A stretch of DNA of 12,055 nucleotides, taken from the NCBI GenBank assembly GCA_900547255.1, contig URGC01000078.1, positions 1 through 12,055 on the forward strand. Direction: 5' to 3'. Position numbers and translations under genes: made by a program. The notes below the pieces were generated by a model that had not been told where the DNA came from, searched no databases, and saw nothing but the letters and a program-made list of their open reading frames with translations. How positions within the stretch are numbered: the stretch's first letter is position 1; every line of letters starts with the position of its first letter. Source of the DNA: an uncultured Eubacterium sp. (GTDB taxonomy: Bacteria > Bacillota > Clostridia > Lachnospirales > Lachnospiraceae). Below are positions 1 through 6,858 of this stretch, in pieces.

Positions 1-2
1 AG

Positions 3-98
3 ATAGAAGCAGAATACAGGCAGGAAAAGGCTAAAAATGAGAAAGCCCAGCAGGAGATAGCTATGTTAAAGAAAGAGATTGAAAGGTTAAAACAATAA
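3..98 (+). CDS. C-terminal end of a coiled-coil protein (partial)
   Basis: Only the last 31 codons are in the window, ending at a TAA at 96-98; the start lies upstream. The frame starting at base 3 is the only forward frame open across this stretch. The peptide is almost all Glu, Lys, Gln, Arg and Ala with Leu/Ile spaced in heptad fashion (ending in KKEIERLKQ), so it is a charged alpha-helix, probably a coiled coil. The family cannot be named from so little. The next gene starts about 250 bases on with its own ribosome binding site, so they need not be one operon. Confidence 0.6.
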   Translation: MEAEYRQEKAKNEKAQQEIAMLKKEIERLKQ

Positions 99-114
99 TA
101 AAAATTTCCAGCCT

Positions 115-180
115 TTCAGATATATACAATCTTTACGGTTGATTAATTACGGTTATGTCTACAGCTTTAGAATATCTGAA
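115..180. repeat. Inverted repeat in the spacer after the coiled-coil gene
   Basis: TTCAGATAT at 115-123 is matched exactly by its reverse complement ATATCTGAA at 172-180, with 48 bases between. The interior also holds a direct repeat, TTACGGTT, at about 133-140 and 147-154. There is no T-run after the right arm, so this is not a normal intrinsic terminator. It may be a 3' UTR structure or chance in AT-rich DNA. Confidence 0.25.
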
Positions 181-247
181 TCTGTCACAAATGAATTTCT
201 TTTGCCGAGTGCTTACATATCTTACACATTTTCTTGCACATGAAAAT

Positions 248-303
248 TTGACAGATATGTATAAAATGTAATGTTTTGTTGATTATAATATTGTCGATAT
301 GAT
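248..303 (+). promoter_or_regulatory. Probable promoter region of the cupin gene
   Basis: Several sigma-A-like boxes overlap here: TTGACA at 248-253, a perfect TATAAT at 284-289, and the pair TTGTTG at 276-281 with TATGAT at 298-303 (16-base spacer). TTGACA and TATAAT are 30 bases apart, so they cannot be partners. The exact promoter is therefore undecided, although a promoter somewhere here is likely given the 247-base spacer and the strong ribosome binding site downstream. Confidence 0.4.
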
Positions 304-345
304 ACATTAAAATAACGCACTATCATTAAAGGAGGGGATGAACAT

Positions 346-1011
346 ATGAGTTCTTCCAATGCATTAGATGGAGTGTTCACAGTTGCAGGGGTCAGACCGA
401 CAAGAGATGGTATGACCATATCAAGAGATACTAAGCTTAGTAAAGAAAATGTTATCACATTTTTTGCACTGGGGGCAGGAACGTCTATCAGTCAGGAGCG
501 TTACGATACGACTTCTGTTTACATCGGAGCAGAGGGAAATGCATCATTTATTACAGGTGAGGATACAGCCAGACAGAGTTTTAGCGGCGGGGATGTGCTT
601 ATTGTGCCATGTGGAACACTTTGTGGTGTTGATAGTGAATCTGGAGCTGTATATACAGAAATAATTATTGAAAAGGAGATTACAATGAACAATTTAGTTA
701 AAGCAGGCGAAGTAATGAAACTTAAGGACCTTATCCAGTACGAGGATGGAAGCATAAGCAATCTTGATGTTGCAAGCAATCCTTCAATGAAGTTTGTCCT
801 TATGGCGTTTGATGCAGGAACAGGTCTTACACCACACCGTGCACCAGGCAATGCAATTATATTTGCACTTGAAGGAAAGGCAACTATCGGATACGAGGGT
901 AAGGATTATGTAATCAGTGCTGGTGAGAATTTCCGCTTTGAAAAAAACGGACTTCACAGCGTCACAGCAGATGAGAAGTTCAAGATGGCTTTATTACTTG
1001 TTATTGAGTAA
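346..1011 (+). CDS. Two-domain cupin (bicupin) protein, function unknown
   Basis: A 221-residue soluble protein with two small beta-barrel cupin units. The first spans about residues 35-112 (glycine-rich turns GAGTSIS, GDVLIVP). The second spans about 114-221 and has the pattern of stand-alone Cupin_2 proteins (GTGLTPH, EGKATIGYEGKDYVISAGENFRF, GLHSV). The metal-binding pattern is incomplete: the first unit lacks its histidines, and the second keeps one His in motif 1 (TPHRA, where HxH is usual) and one in motif 2 (LHS). Strong metal binding, and so a classic metal-dependent reaction, is therefore doubtful. It may bind a sugar or small ligand, but that is a guess. The start is set by GGAGG at 331-335, ten bases before the ATG. 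A second start is possible inside the gene (residue 114). No link to the sugar genes is visible, because a hairpin and a new promoter separate it from the epimerase. Confidence 0.8.
   Translation: MSSSNALDGVFTVAGVRPTRDGMTISRDTKLSKENVITFFALGAGTSISQERYDTTSVYIGAEGNASFITGEDTARQSFSGGDVLIVPCGTLCGVDSESGAVYTEIIIEKEITMNNLVKAGEVMKLKDLIQYEDGSISNLDVASNPSMKFVLMAFDAGTGLTPHRAPGNAIIFALEGKATIGYEGKDYVISAGENFRFEKNGLHSVTADEKFKMALLLVIE
673..687 (+). promoter_or_regulatory. Internal ribosome binding site and in-frame ATG at the cupin domain junction
   Basis: AAGGAG at 673-678 sits six bases before an in-frame ATG at 685-687 (codon 114 of the bicupin gene). Initiation here would give a separate 108-residue single-cupin protein starting MNNLVKAGEVMKL, which looks like the natural N-terminus of stand-alone cupins. 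The AAGGAG also encodes the Lys-Glu of the full-length protein, so chance cannot be ruled out. Confidence 0.45.
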
Positions 1012-1073
1012 GTACTTGTACAGAATTGCAGCCAGTTGAATCTGAAGCCAGTTGTATGATGTGTTAAGCTGGA

Positions 1074-1178
1074 TTGGAAGTATATTGTATATGGGTAAAT
1101 CTGATAGTTCTTGTTATCGGTATGATAACATCAAGAATTATATATGTATCAAGAAAAAAGAAAGAAGCTGCTAAATAG
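1074..1178 (+). other. Possible tiny membrane peptide or gene remnant
   Basis: From a TTG at 1074 to a TAG at 1176-1178 there is an open 34-codon frame. It reads as one hydrophobic helix (about residues 5-19, with WVNLIVLVIGMI) followed by a basic tail ending SRKKKEAAK. That pattern is typical of the C-terminal end of a membrane protein. There is no good ribosome binding site or ATG, so a decayed gene end is as likely as a working small protein. The stretch also contains an imperfect hairpin (1108-1118 with 1124-1137). Apart from this frame, the hairpin at 1193-1227 and the epimerase promoter and operator, I see nothing in the 1012-1391 spacer. Confidence 0.25.
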
Positions 1179-1192
1179 CATAAATAAAGCTG

Positions 1193-1227
1193 AATCCCTG
1201 CCAATAAGTGTATTATTGACAGGGATT
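1193..1227 (+). terminator. Hairpin, probable terminator after the cupin region
   Basis: AATCCCTGCCAATAA (1193-1207) pairs with TTATTGACAGGGATT (1213-1227), 15 pairs with one mismatch and a five-base loop. The T-run (1242-1247) comes about 14 bases after the stem instead of directly after it, so termination may be weak. It separates the cupin region from the epimerase promoter about 80 bases later. Confidence 0.55.
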
Positions 1228-1306
1228 ACTTAACGAAAATCTTTTTTCGTAATATTACATAAATGAAAAATATATAAGCCCACATAATTTTGTTTATAAC
1301 TCCATT

Positions 1307-1335
1307 TTGACTAGCGTAGCACCATGCTTTATAAT
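1307..1335 (+). promoter_or_regulatory. Promoter of the cellobiose 2-epimerase gene
   Basis: TTGACT (1307-1312) and a perfect TATAAT (1330-1335) are separated by exactly 17 bases, a near-consensus sigma-A promoter. Transcription should start near 1342, just before the LacI-type operator at 1347-1362. Confidence 0.8.
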
Positions 1336-1346
1336 AAAATCATAAT

Positions 1347-1362
1347 CTTAATCGTTTTCGTA
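1347..1362 (+). promoter_or_regulatory. LacI-type operator upstream of the epimerase gene
   Basis: CTTAATCGTTTTCGTA is the exact reverse complement, 16 of 16 bases, of the site in front of the lacI-family gene at 6859-6874. It has the central CG and partial dyad symmetry of LacI-family operators. It lies a few bases downstream of the predicted transcription start and upstream of the ribosome binding site, so bound repressor would block initiation or early elongation. The likely binder is the LacI protein encoded at 6908-7903. A CcpA-like protein is an alternative because the core resembles a cre site. Confidence 0.75.
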
Positions 1363-1391
1363 AAATTTGACAAGGAGGAGAACAAGGATTT

Positions 1392-2633
1392 ATGTTGGTT
1401 GAAGAAGCTAAAAGAAACCTCATTGATGGAATTCTTCCATTCTGGATAAATCTTGTTGATAGCGAATATGGTGGATTCTATGGAGAGGTTGACTACAATC
1501 TTAATGTAGATAAGAAAGCGGATAAAGGAACGATTCTTGTCAGCAGGATAATGTGGCTGTTTTCACAGGCATATATCGTGTTAGGTGATAAAAAGTATTT
1601 TGATACTGCGAAATGTGCATATGATTATTTTCATAAATACTGCTATGATAATGAATATGGTGGATTATACTGGTCAACAACATATGATGGAAGACCTTCT
1701 GATACAGTAAAACACACATATACCATGTCATATGGAATATATGGACTGGTTTCATTTTATGAGGCAAGCGGTGATGCGTCAGTGCTTAAAGAAGCTGTCA
1801 GTTTATACCATTTTATAGAAGATAACTGTACAGATGATTTAGGATATAAAGAAGAATTTGACAGGTATTTTAATCTTAAAGATAACGAGAAAGTATCAGA
1901 TGCACTCGCTTCGAGAGGATTCTATGCTCCAAGAACGATGAATACATTACTGCATCTGCTTGAGGCATATACAGAGCTGTACAGGGCTGTAAAGCAAAGT
2001 GGTACAGAGAGTGGTTTCGACAAGTCTGTTTCTAGTGGAATTAAAGACAGGATAATATCACTTCTTACAACATTTGCAGATAAAGTGTACAATAAGGATA
2101 AGCGTAGGTTAGAGGTATTCTTTGATATTGATTATAATAGTCTTATTGATACACAGTCATATGGCCATGATATTGAGAGCGCATGGCTGATTGATTATGC
2201 TGTTAAGGTTTTGCGTGACAATCTTGGCAAAGATGAGATTACAGATGAATTAAAGGGGATTTTTAACAGGGTTGTATTCATGACAGATGATTTAAGAAGC
2301 AGTGTATATGAGAGAGCGTTAAAGACGGATCATATGATATCTGACATTATGGAAGGTGTTGTGAATGAGACAAGAGTCTGGTGGGTTCACGCAGAAGCTG
2401 TTAATGGCTTTTCTAAAGGATATGTGGAGCAGCCAGATTATCCAGAATATAAAGAAGCTGCATTAAAGATCCTTAAATATATCAAATGTTATTTTATAGA
2501 TGCGCGTTGTGGGGAATGGTTTAATGAGCTTGACATGAATGATAAGCCTGTCGTTAAGGAGCTTGCGGGTCCATGGAAATGTCCTTATCATAATGGAAGG
2601 ATGTGGCTTGAGCTTATAAAAGCAGGTGCCTGA
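1392..2633 (+). CDS. Cellobiose 2-epimerase (AGE family)
   Basis: A cytoplasmic enzyme that interconverts glucose and mannose at the reducing end of beta-1,4-disaccharides (cellobiose to glucosyl-mannose, mannobiose to mannosyl-glucose). Its 413 residues fit the (alpha/alpha)6-barrel N-acylglucosamine/cellobiose epimerase family, with DKKADKG near the N-terminus. Family catalytic and binding residues are present: Arg52 (SRIMW), Asn184 and His188 (MNTLLHLLEAYT), His259 and Glu262 (YGHDIESAW), the WWVHAEAVNG segment at 330-339, and Trp395 and His400 (GPWKCPYHNGRMW). The two histidines His259 and His400 match the general acid/base pair described for this family. One oddity is MNTLLH where cellobiose epimerases usually read MNTHLH. 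The start is supported by GGAGGAG at 1374-1380 and by family alignment. It is a single-gene unit with its own promoter and operator and converges on the phosphorylase/glucosidase operon. A simple N-acetylglucosamine epimerase is less likely given this context. Confidence 0.88.
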   Translation: MLVEEAKRNLIDGILPFWINLVDSEYGGFYGEVDYNLNVDKKADKGTILVSRIMWLFSQAYIVLGDKKYFDTAKCAYDYFHKYCYDNEYGGLYWSTTYDGRPSDTVKHTYTMSYGIYGLVSFYEASGDASVLKEAVSLYHFIEDNCTDDLGYKEEFDRYFNLKDNEKVSDALASRGFYAPRTMNTLLHLLEAYTELYRAVKQSGTESGFDKSVSSGIKDRIISLLTTFADKVYNKDKRRLEVFFDIDYNSLIDTQSYGHDIESAWLIDYAVKVLRDNLGKDEITDELKGIFNRVVFMTDDLRSSVYERALKTDHMISDIMEGVVNETRVWWVHAEAVNGFSKGYVEQPDYPEYKEAALKILKYIKCYFIDARCGEWFNELDMNDKPVVKELAGPWKCPYHNGRMWLELIKAGA

Positions 2634-2653
2634 TATATATATATGCTGATTAT

Positions 2654-2694
2654 AACAGCCCCCAATCCATGAATTTCAAGGGTTGGGGGCTGTT
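2654..2694. terminator. Terminator hairpin between the convergent epimerase and GH1 genes
   Basis: AACAGCCCCCAA (2654-2665) pairs perfectly with TTGGGGGCTGTT (2683-2694), and two more G-C pairs extend inward past a single bulge. The stem is 12 bp with five consecutive G-C pairs. It ends in TTT with an AT-rich tail on the + side, and AT-rich sequence follows on the other side too. It lies 20 bases after the epimerase stop and 39 bases beyond the GH1 stop, so it may serve both units. Confidence 0.75.
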
Positions 2695-2733
2695 TGGTAT
2701 AATAATTCTGATGTGTATATGTATACAAATTTG

Positions 2734-4107
2734 CTATACCAGCTTTGAACCTGTAATTAAATCATGGTACCAGTAAGCGGAATCTTTAGGAATACGCTCC
2801 TGGGTTTCAAAATCAACATATACAAGCCCGAATCTTGGATCATATCCGCTGTGCCACTCGAAATTATCAAGGAATGACCAATGGAAATACCCCAGTATAG
2901 GAACTTCAGAGTTATAGGCATTACACAGACAATTAATGTACCTTGTAAGAAAGTCAATTCTGTCAGGGTCGTGAACCTTATTGTCAAGACTTACAACATC
3001 ATTGCATGCAAGTCCATTTTCTGTGATGACAATAGGAAGCTTGTAACGCTCATACAGAAATCTTATTCCGAAATCCATTACACCAGGTGTAACAGGCCAG
3101 CCGAGGGCAGTTCGTGGAAATCCACATTTCTTAGGGACAGGGCCATCCTTACTGAATTCATGTCCATTGTACATATTGATTCCTAACCAGTCTATAGGCT
3201 GGTGCATAATGTCAATGTCCGATTCTTTCACAAAATCAAGCTTATCATATGAATCATAATCTGCAAGCTCGGGAATATCACCTAATGCTTTAAGGTCAGG
3301 ATATTGTCCAAGACAGACCATATCGCAGAATATGTGATGGCAGAATGTCCAGTTGCCTGTATCCGTTGTAAATGATGCAGTTCTGGCTGCTTCAACATCT
3401 TCATGTATAGGTTTCCTTGGATAACACATATTACCAGTGGAAGAGAAGCTTATTGTCACTGGTCTGTCAGCCGCTTCACGTATTCTTTTAACTGCAAGTC
3501 CGTGTGCGAGAGCAAGATGATGTGTAACCTTTAATACATCTGTATCTTTAAGCTTAAGCCCCGGTGCGTGTAGTCCTAGCTTGTATCCAAGCCCGGATAT
3601 TATCTGCGGTTCGTTGATTGTTGAGAACTGTGTCACTCTGTCATTAAAGTGTCTGCATATAAATTCTGCGTAATCAGCAAATATGTATGCAGTCTGGCGG
3701 TTAAGCCATCCACCCTCCTTTTCGAGGGCAGATGGTAAATCCCAGTGATATAGTGTTATGTATGGAGTGATTCCGTATCCAATACAACAGTTAACTATAT
3801 TGTCATAGAAGTCAAGACCAGCCTGGTTGAATGAATATTCCCTGCCCACATATCCGTCAGGAAATATTCTTGACCATGATATTGAGAATCTATAAGCCTT
3901 GATTCCGAGTTCGTGCATAAGCTTGATATCTTCCCTGTAGTGGTGGTAGTGGTCACATGCAACATTACCAGTCTCATTGTTGGCTGTATTGCCGGGCGTA
4001 TTAGAAAAATCATCCCATATAGAGGCTCCTTTGCCATCGGTGTTGTATGCACCCTCAATCTGATATGCACTTGTAGCAGTTCCCCATATAAAATCTTTAC
4101 CAAACAT
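2734..4107 (-). CDS. Beta-glucosidase, glycoside hydrolase family 1
   Basis: An intracellular retaining hydrolase that removes beta-linked glucose from cellobiose, short cellodextrins or aryl glucosides. It has 457 residues, no signal peptide, and a full GH1 barrel. The N-terminal signature is FIWGTATSAYQIEGA; the acid/base Glu166 is in TINEP, the nucleophile Glu363 in ITENG, and the subsite -1 residue Glu417 in NFEWHSGYDPRFGLVYVD. The Glu in NFEW marks unphosphorylated substrates; the Ser/Lys/Tyr set of 6-phospho-beta-glucosidases is not seen. An ATG 21 bases further upstream (4128) would overlap the phosphorylase stop as ATGA. I prefer 4107 because TGAGG at 4116-4120 is eight bases before it and MFGKDFIWG is the usual family start. 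It is the second gene of the operon, 17 bases after the phosphorylase. Activity on beta-mannosides or beta-galactosides cannot be excluded. Confidence 0.9.
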   Translation of the reverse strand: MFGKDFIWGTATSAYQIEGAYNTDGKGASIWDDFSNTPGNTANNETGNVACDHYHHYREDIKLMHELGIKAYRFSISWSRIFPDGYVGREYSFNQAGLDFYDNIVNCCIGYGITPYITLYHWDLPSALEKEGGWLNRQTAYIFADYAEFICRHFNDRVTQFSTINEPQIISGLGYKLGLHAPGLKLKDTDVLKVTHHLALAHGLAVKRIREAADRPVTISFSSTGNMCYPRKPIHEDVEAARTASFTTDTGNWTFCHHIFCDMVCLGQYPDLKALGDIPELADYDSYDKLDFVKESDIDIMHQPIDWLGINMYNGHEFSKDGPVPKKCGFPRTALGWPVTPGVMDFGIRFLYERYKLPIVITENGLACNDVVSLDNKVHDPDRIDFLTRYINCLCNAYNSEVPILGYFHWSFLDNFEWHSGYDPRFGLVYVDFETQERIPKDSAYWYHDLITGSKLV

Positions 4108-4124
4108 ATATATTACCTCACTAA

Positions 4125-6581
4125 TCATATATCAGCGGTTACTGTATATTCTTTGATGCTTTCATCATAAGGGATGGTGTTGCCTTCAATTGTTTTACCG
4201 TTAACAATAAGTGATTTAACCCTTCCCTGATGTCCAGAATTGTTAATCTGGATGTTATATGTGGCACCTCTGAATTTCCTTGTGATGTTAAGTGAATCCA
4301 TATCATCAGAAAGGCATGGGTCGACAACAAGTCCGTCAAAATCAGCACGTATGCCTAATATATACTGTGAAATGCTTGTAAATGTCCATGCAGCCGTACC
4401 AGTAAGCCAGCTATTCTTTGCCTCACCATGTCTAGGTGCATCTTTGCCGGCAATCATCTGTGAATATACGTAAGGCTCAGTTCTGTGTATCTCACTTATG
4501 TCTTCAAGATAAGCAGGGCATATCTTCTTATATGTATCCATAGCTCTGTTACCATCACCAACTACTGTCTCAGCTATAGATACCCAAGGATTGTTGTGGC
4601 AGAATATACCGGCATTTTCCTTGTATCCAGGTGGATATGATGAAACCTCGCCAAGTTCAAGATGATATGACTTATAAGCAGGCTGTAATATCATGATACC
4701 GTACTTGGTATCAAGGATTTTTTCAACAGAATCCATAGCTTTCTGGGCGAGACCTTCTTTGACACCGATTCCAGCCATTACGCAGAATCCCTGAGGCTCA
4801 ATATATATCTGGCCTTCGCTGCATTCTTTTGAACCGACTTTGTTGCTGTTAGAGTCATAGGCTCTTAAGAACCATTCTCCATCCCAGCCGTGTTCAAGAA
4901 CTGCATTGTACATGTCATCGACAAGCTTGTTAACGGATTTCTCTTCATCGTATAATCCCAGTTTGTTACATATCTTAGCGTATTCTTTGCCATATTTAAC
5001 GTACATTCCGGCGATAAATACTGATTCGGCAACTGGTCCTTCGGATGGGCCTGTGGTCTGGAAAGATTCTCCCGGAACAGCAGAGAAGCAGTTTAAGTTA
5101 AGACAGTCGTTCCAGTCAGCCCTTCCTATAAGAGGAAGCTTGTGAGGACCAAGGTGTGTTGTCGTATAGTTAAAGGATCTGCGTAAATGTTCCATAAGTG
5201 TCTGTGCTTTGGAAGTATCACAGTCAAATGCAACCTGTTCATCAAGAATACTGTAATCATTAGTTTCTTTAAGGTAAGCGGCAGTTCCGGAGATTAACCA
5301 TAATGGGTCATCATTAAAACCAGAGCCGATATCTGAATTGCCTTTCTTGGTGAGTGGCTGATACTGGTGATATGCGCTTCCATCTTCAAACTGCGTTGCG
5401 GCTATATCGAGGATTCTCTGTCTTGCAGAATCAGGAATAAGATGTACAAAACCGAGAAGATCCTGGCATGAATCCCTGAATCCCATTCCACGGCCAGTTC
5501 CTGACTCATAATATGAAGCAGAACGTGACATGTTAAATGTTACCATGCACTGGTACTGATTCCAGATGTTAACCATACGGCACAGCCTGTGGTCGTTTGA
5601 TTTAACGATGTAAGAAGACAGGAGATTATTCCAGTATTCTTTAAGGTGGTTAAATGCAGCATCGAATTTGTCAACAGTGTCATAGCGTGAGATGAGTTCA
5701 ATAGCTGGCTTTTTATTGATTATTCCGAAAGATTCCCATTTCTCATTATCAGGATTCTCAATATATGCAATCATATATATGAAAGATTTTTCTTCACCCG
5801 GCTGTAATGTTATGTCTGATTTGAATGAGCCGATAGGAGACCAGCCGCTTGCAACAGAATTGTATGACTTGCCTTCCCTGACGGCTTTAGGCATCGAAGG
5901 ACTGCCATATGTTCCGATAAAGCTTTCCCTGCTTGAATCAAATCCATCTACAGATGTATTAACAGCGTGGATGGCATAGTGGTTACGTCTTTCACGGTAT
6001 TCTGTCTTGTGGTAGATTGCTGAGTAATCTGAGTCTTTGCCAGACTGGTTAACTGCAATCTCAACCTCACCGGTACTGAAATTTCTCTGAAAATTATTAC
6101 AGTCATCAACTGCATTCCATAGACAGAACTCTACATATGAATATATAGATATTGTTCTGGCAGCAGTTCCGGTATTCTTAACAGTCAGTTTGTTAAGCTC
6201 GCAGTTATCACCGATAGGAACAAAGTAAGTTGTTTCTGCCTGAATGTCTCCATGTGAAGATGATATTATGCTGTAGCCTAAACCATGACGGCATGTATAG
6301 TTATCTACAGGTGTCTGTGTTGGCTGCCATCCCGGATTCCATATGGAATCTCCATCTTTAATATATATGTAGTGTCCGTTATTATCTAAAGGAGAGTTAT
6401 TGTAGCGGTATCTTGTGAGGCGGAGCAGCTTAGCATCTTTATAGAAGCAGTATCCACCGCCTGTGTTACTCTTTAAGCTGAAGAAGTTCTCACATCCTAA
6501 ATAGTTAATCCATGGAAGAGGTGTTTCTGGTGTTGTGATTACATATTCTTTTGCTTCATCATCAAAATAACCATAATTCAT
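4125..6581 (-). CDS. Cellobiose phosphorylase, glycoside hydrolase family 94
   Basis: A cytoplasmic inverting phosphorylase: cellobiose plus phosphate gives alpha-glucose 1-phosphate and glucose, saving ATP compared with hydrolysis. The length (818 residues) and the N-terminus (MNYGYFDDEAKEYVITTPETP, then PWINYLG and the TRYRYN segment) are those of true cellobiose phosphorylases; cellodextrin and chitobiose phosphorylases differ there. The catalytic Asp492 is in RADWNDCLNLNCFS. Arg364 and Asp370 (GTGRGMGFRD), Trp490, and Lys654-Glu655 (GYKEN) match the sugar-binding residues known from the Cellvibrio gilvus enzyme. His662 and Thr727-Gly728 (SWLTGTAAW) match its phosphate site. All key residues are intact. 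The start is supported by GGAGG at 6588-6592, six bases upstream. It is the first gene of a two-gene operon, divergent from the regulator, with an operator in its leader. Confidence 0.94.
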   Translation of the reverse strand: MNYGYFDDEAKEYVITTPETPLPWINYLGCENFFSLKSNTGGGYCFYKDAKLLRLTRYRYNNSPLDNNGHYIYIKDGDSIWNPGWQPTQTPVDNYTCRHGLGYSIISSSHGDIQAETTYFVPIGDNCELNKLTVKNTGTAARTISIYSYVEFCLWNAVDDCNNFQRNFSTGEVEIAVNQSGKDSDYSAIYHKTEYRERRNHYAIHAVNTSVDGFDSSRESFIGTYGSPSMPKAVREGKSYNSVASGWSPIGSFKSDITLQPGEEKSFIYMIAYIENPDNEKWESFGIINKKPAIELISRYDTVDKFDAAFNHLKEYWNNLLSSYIVKSNDHRLCRMVNIWNQYQCMVTFNMSRSASYYESGTGRGMGFRDSCQDLLGFVHLIPDSARQRILDIAATQFEDGSAYHQYQPLTKKGNSDIGSGFNDDPLWLISGTAAYLKETNDYSILDEQVAFDCDTSKAQTLMEHLRRSFNYTTTHLGPHKLPLIGRADWNDCLNLNCFSAVPGESFQTTGPSEGPVAESVFIAGMYVKYGKEYAKICNKLGLYDEEKSVNKLVDDMYNAVLEHGWDGEWFLRAYDSNSNKVGSKECSEGQIYIEPQGFCVMAGIGVKEGLAQKAMDSVEKILDTKYGIMILQPAYKSYHLELGEVSSYPPGYKENAGIFCHNNPWVSIAETVVGDGNRAMDTYKKICPAYLEDISEIHRTEPYVYSQMIAGKDAPRHGEAKNSWLTGTAAWTFTSISQYILGIRADFDGLVVDPCLSDDMDSLNITRKFRGATYNIQINNSGHQGRVKSLIVNGKTIEGNTIPYDESIKEYTVTADI

Positions 6582-6663
6582 AATGTGCCTCCAATAATCA
6601 TATAATTTTATTCAGACAGGCATTTATTAGTAGATGTCTATCTGCTTGTGTTTTCTTTAATAA

Positions 6664-6678
6664 TAGAAAACGATTAAG
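6664..6678 (-). promoter_or_regulatory. LacI-type operator in the leader of the phosphorylase operon
   Basis: GAAAACGATTAAG at 6666-6678 (+ strand reading) is identical over 13 bases to the sites at 1347-1362 and 6859-6874; the two bases 5' of it diverge (AG for CG in the flank). It lies about 85 bases before the phosphorylase start codon and roughly 25-35 bases downstream of the predicted transcription start, where bound repressor could act as a roadblock. Its outer dyad is weaker than in the other two sites. Confidence 0.7.
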
Positions 6679-6708
6679 TATAAAATTACTAATTAATCTA
6701 TATAGATA

Positions 6709-6737
6709 AGTATATTTTATGCTTGATTTTAAATCAA
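6709..6737 (-). promoter_or_regulatory. Probable promoter of the cellobiose phosphorylase operon
   Basis: Read on the minus strand, TTGATT (6737-6732) and TATACT (6714-6709) are 17 bases apart, a good sigma-A match. The start would be near 6702, giving a leader of about 120 bases. The -35 box lies within a perfect 7-bp-arm palindrome (6723-6737), and a 12-base palindrome (6696-6707) covers the start site. A second TATACT at 6682-6677 overlaps the operator but has no good -35 partner. Confidence 0.55.
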
Positions 6738-6824
6738 TCAAATGTTTTAACAAAACATAAGAATAGCAAAATGCACAAACTTATATAAAAATTACTGTGA
6801 AAAATGGTAAATTTACAAAAATAC

Positions 6825-6853
6825 TTGCATTTATATAAATGATGGTGTATATT
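6825..6853 (+). promoter_or_regulatory. Promoter of the lacI-ABC transporter operon
   Basis: TTGCAT (6825-6830) and TATATT (6848-6853) have a 17-base spacer. The expected start is at about 6860, inside the operator at 6859-6874, so repressor binding would directly exclude polymerase or stop initiation. With the phosphorylase promoter it fills the 326-base divergent spacer. Confidence 0.7.
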
Positions 6854-6858
6854 AAAGC

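Noticed and set aside
222..458. Reverse open frame across the cupin promoter and 5' end
   Set aside because: No ribosome binding site or recognisable protein pattern, and it overlaps a supported gene start on the other strand.
1233..1250. ACGAAAA...TTTTCGT inverted repeat as a fourth operator
   Set aside because: It shares only the ACGAAAA half with the operator and lacks the central CG and the ATTAAG half. It is more simply read as the T-run region behind the hairpin at 1193-1227.
2633..2645. TATATATATATATG run after the epimerase stop as a promoter
   Set aside because: Simple AT repeat with no -35 partner and a terminator directly downstream.
3913..4170. Forward hydrophobic open frame of 85 codons
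   Set aside because: Antisense to the N-terminal half of the GH1 gene, whose motifs are intact. The valine run is the reverse of His codons in the HYHHYRED segment.
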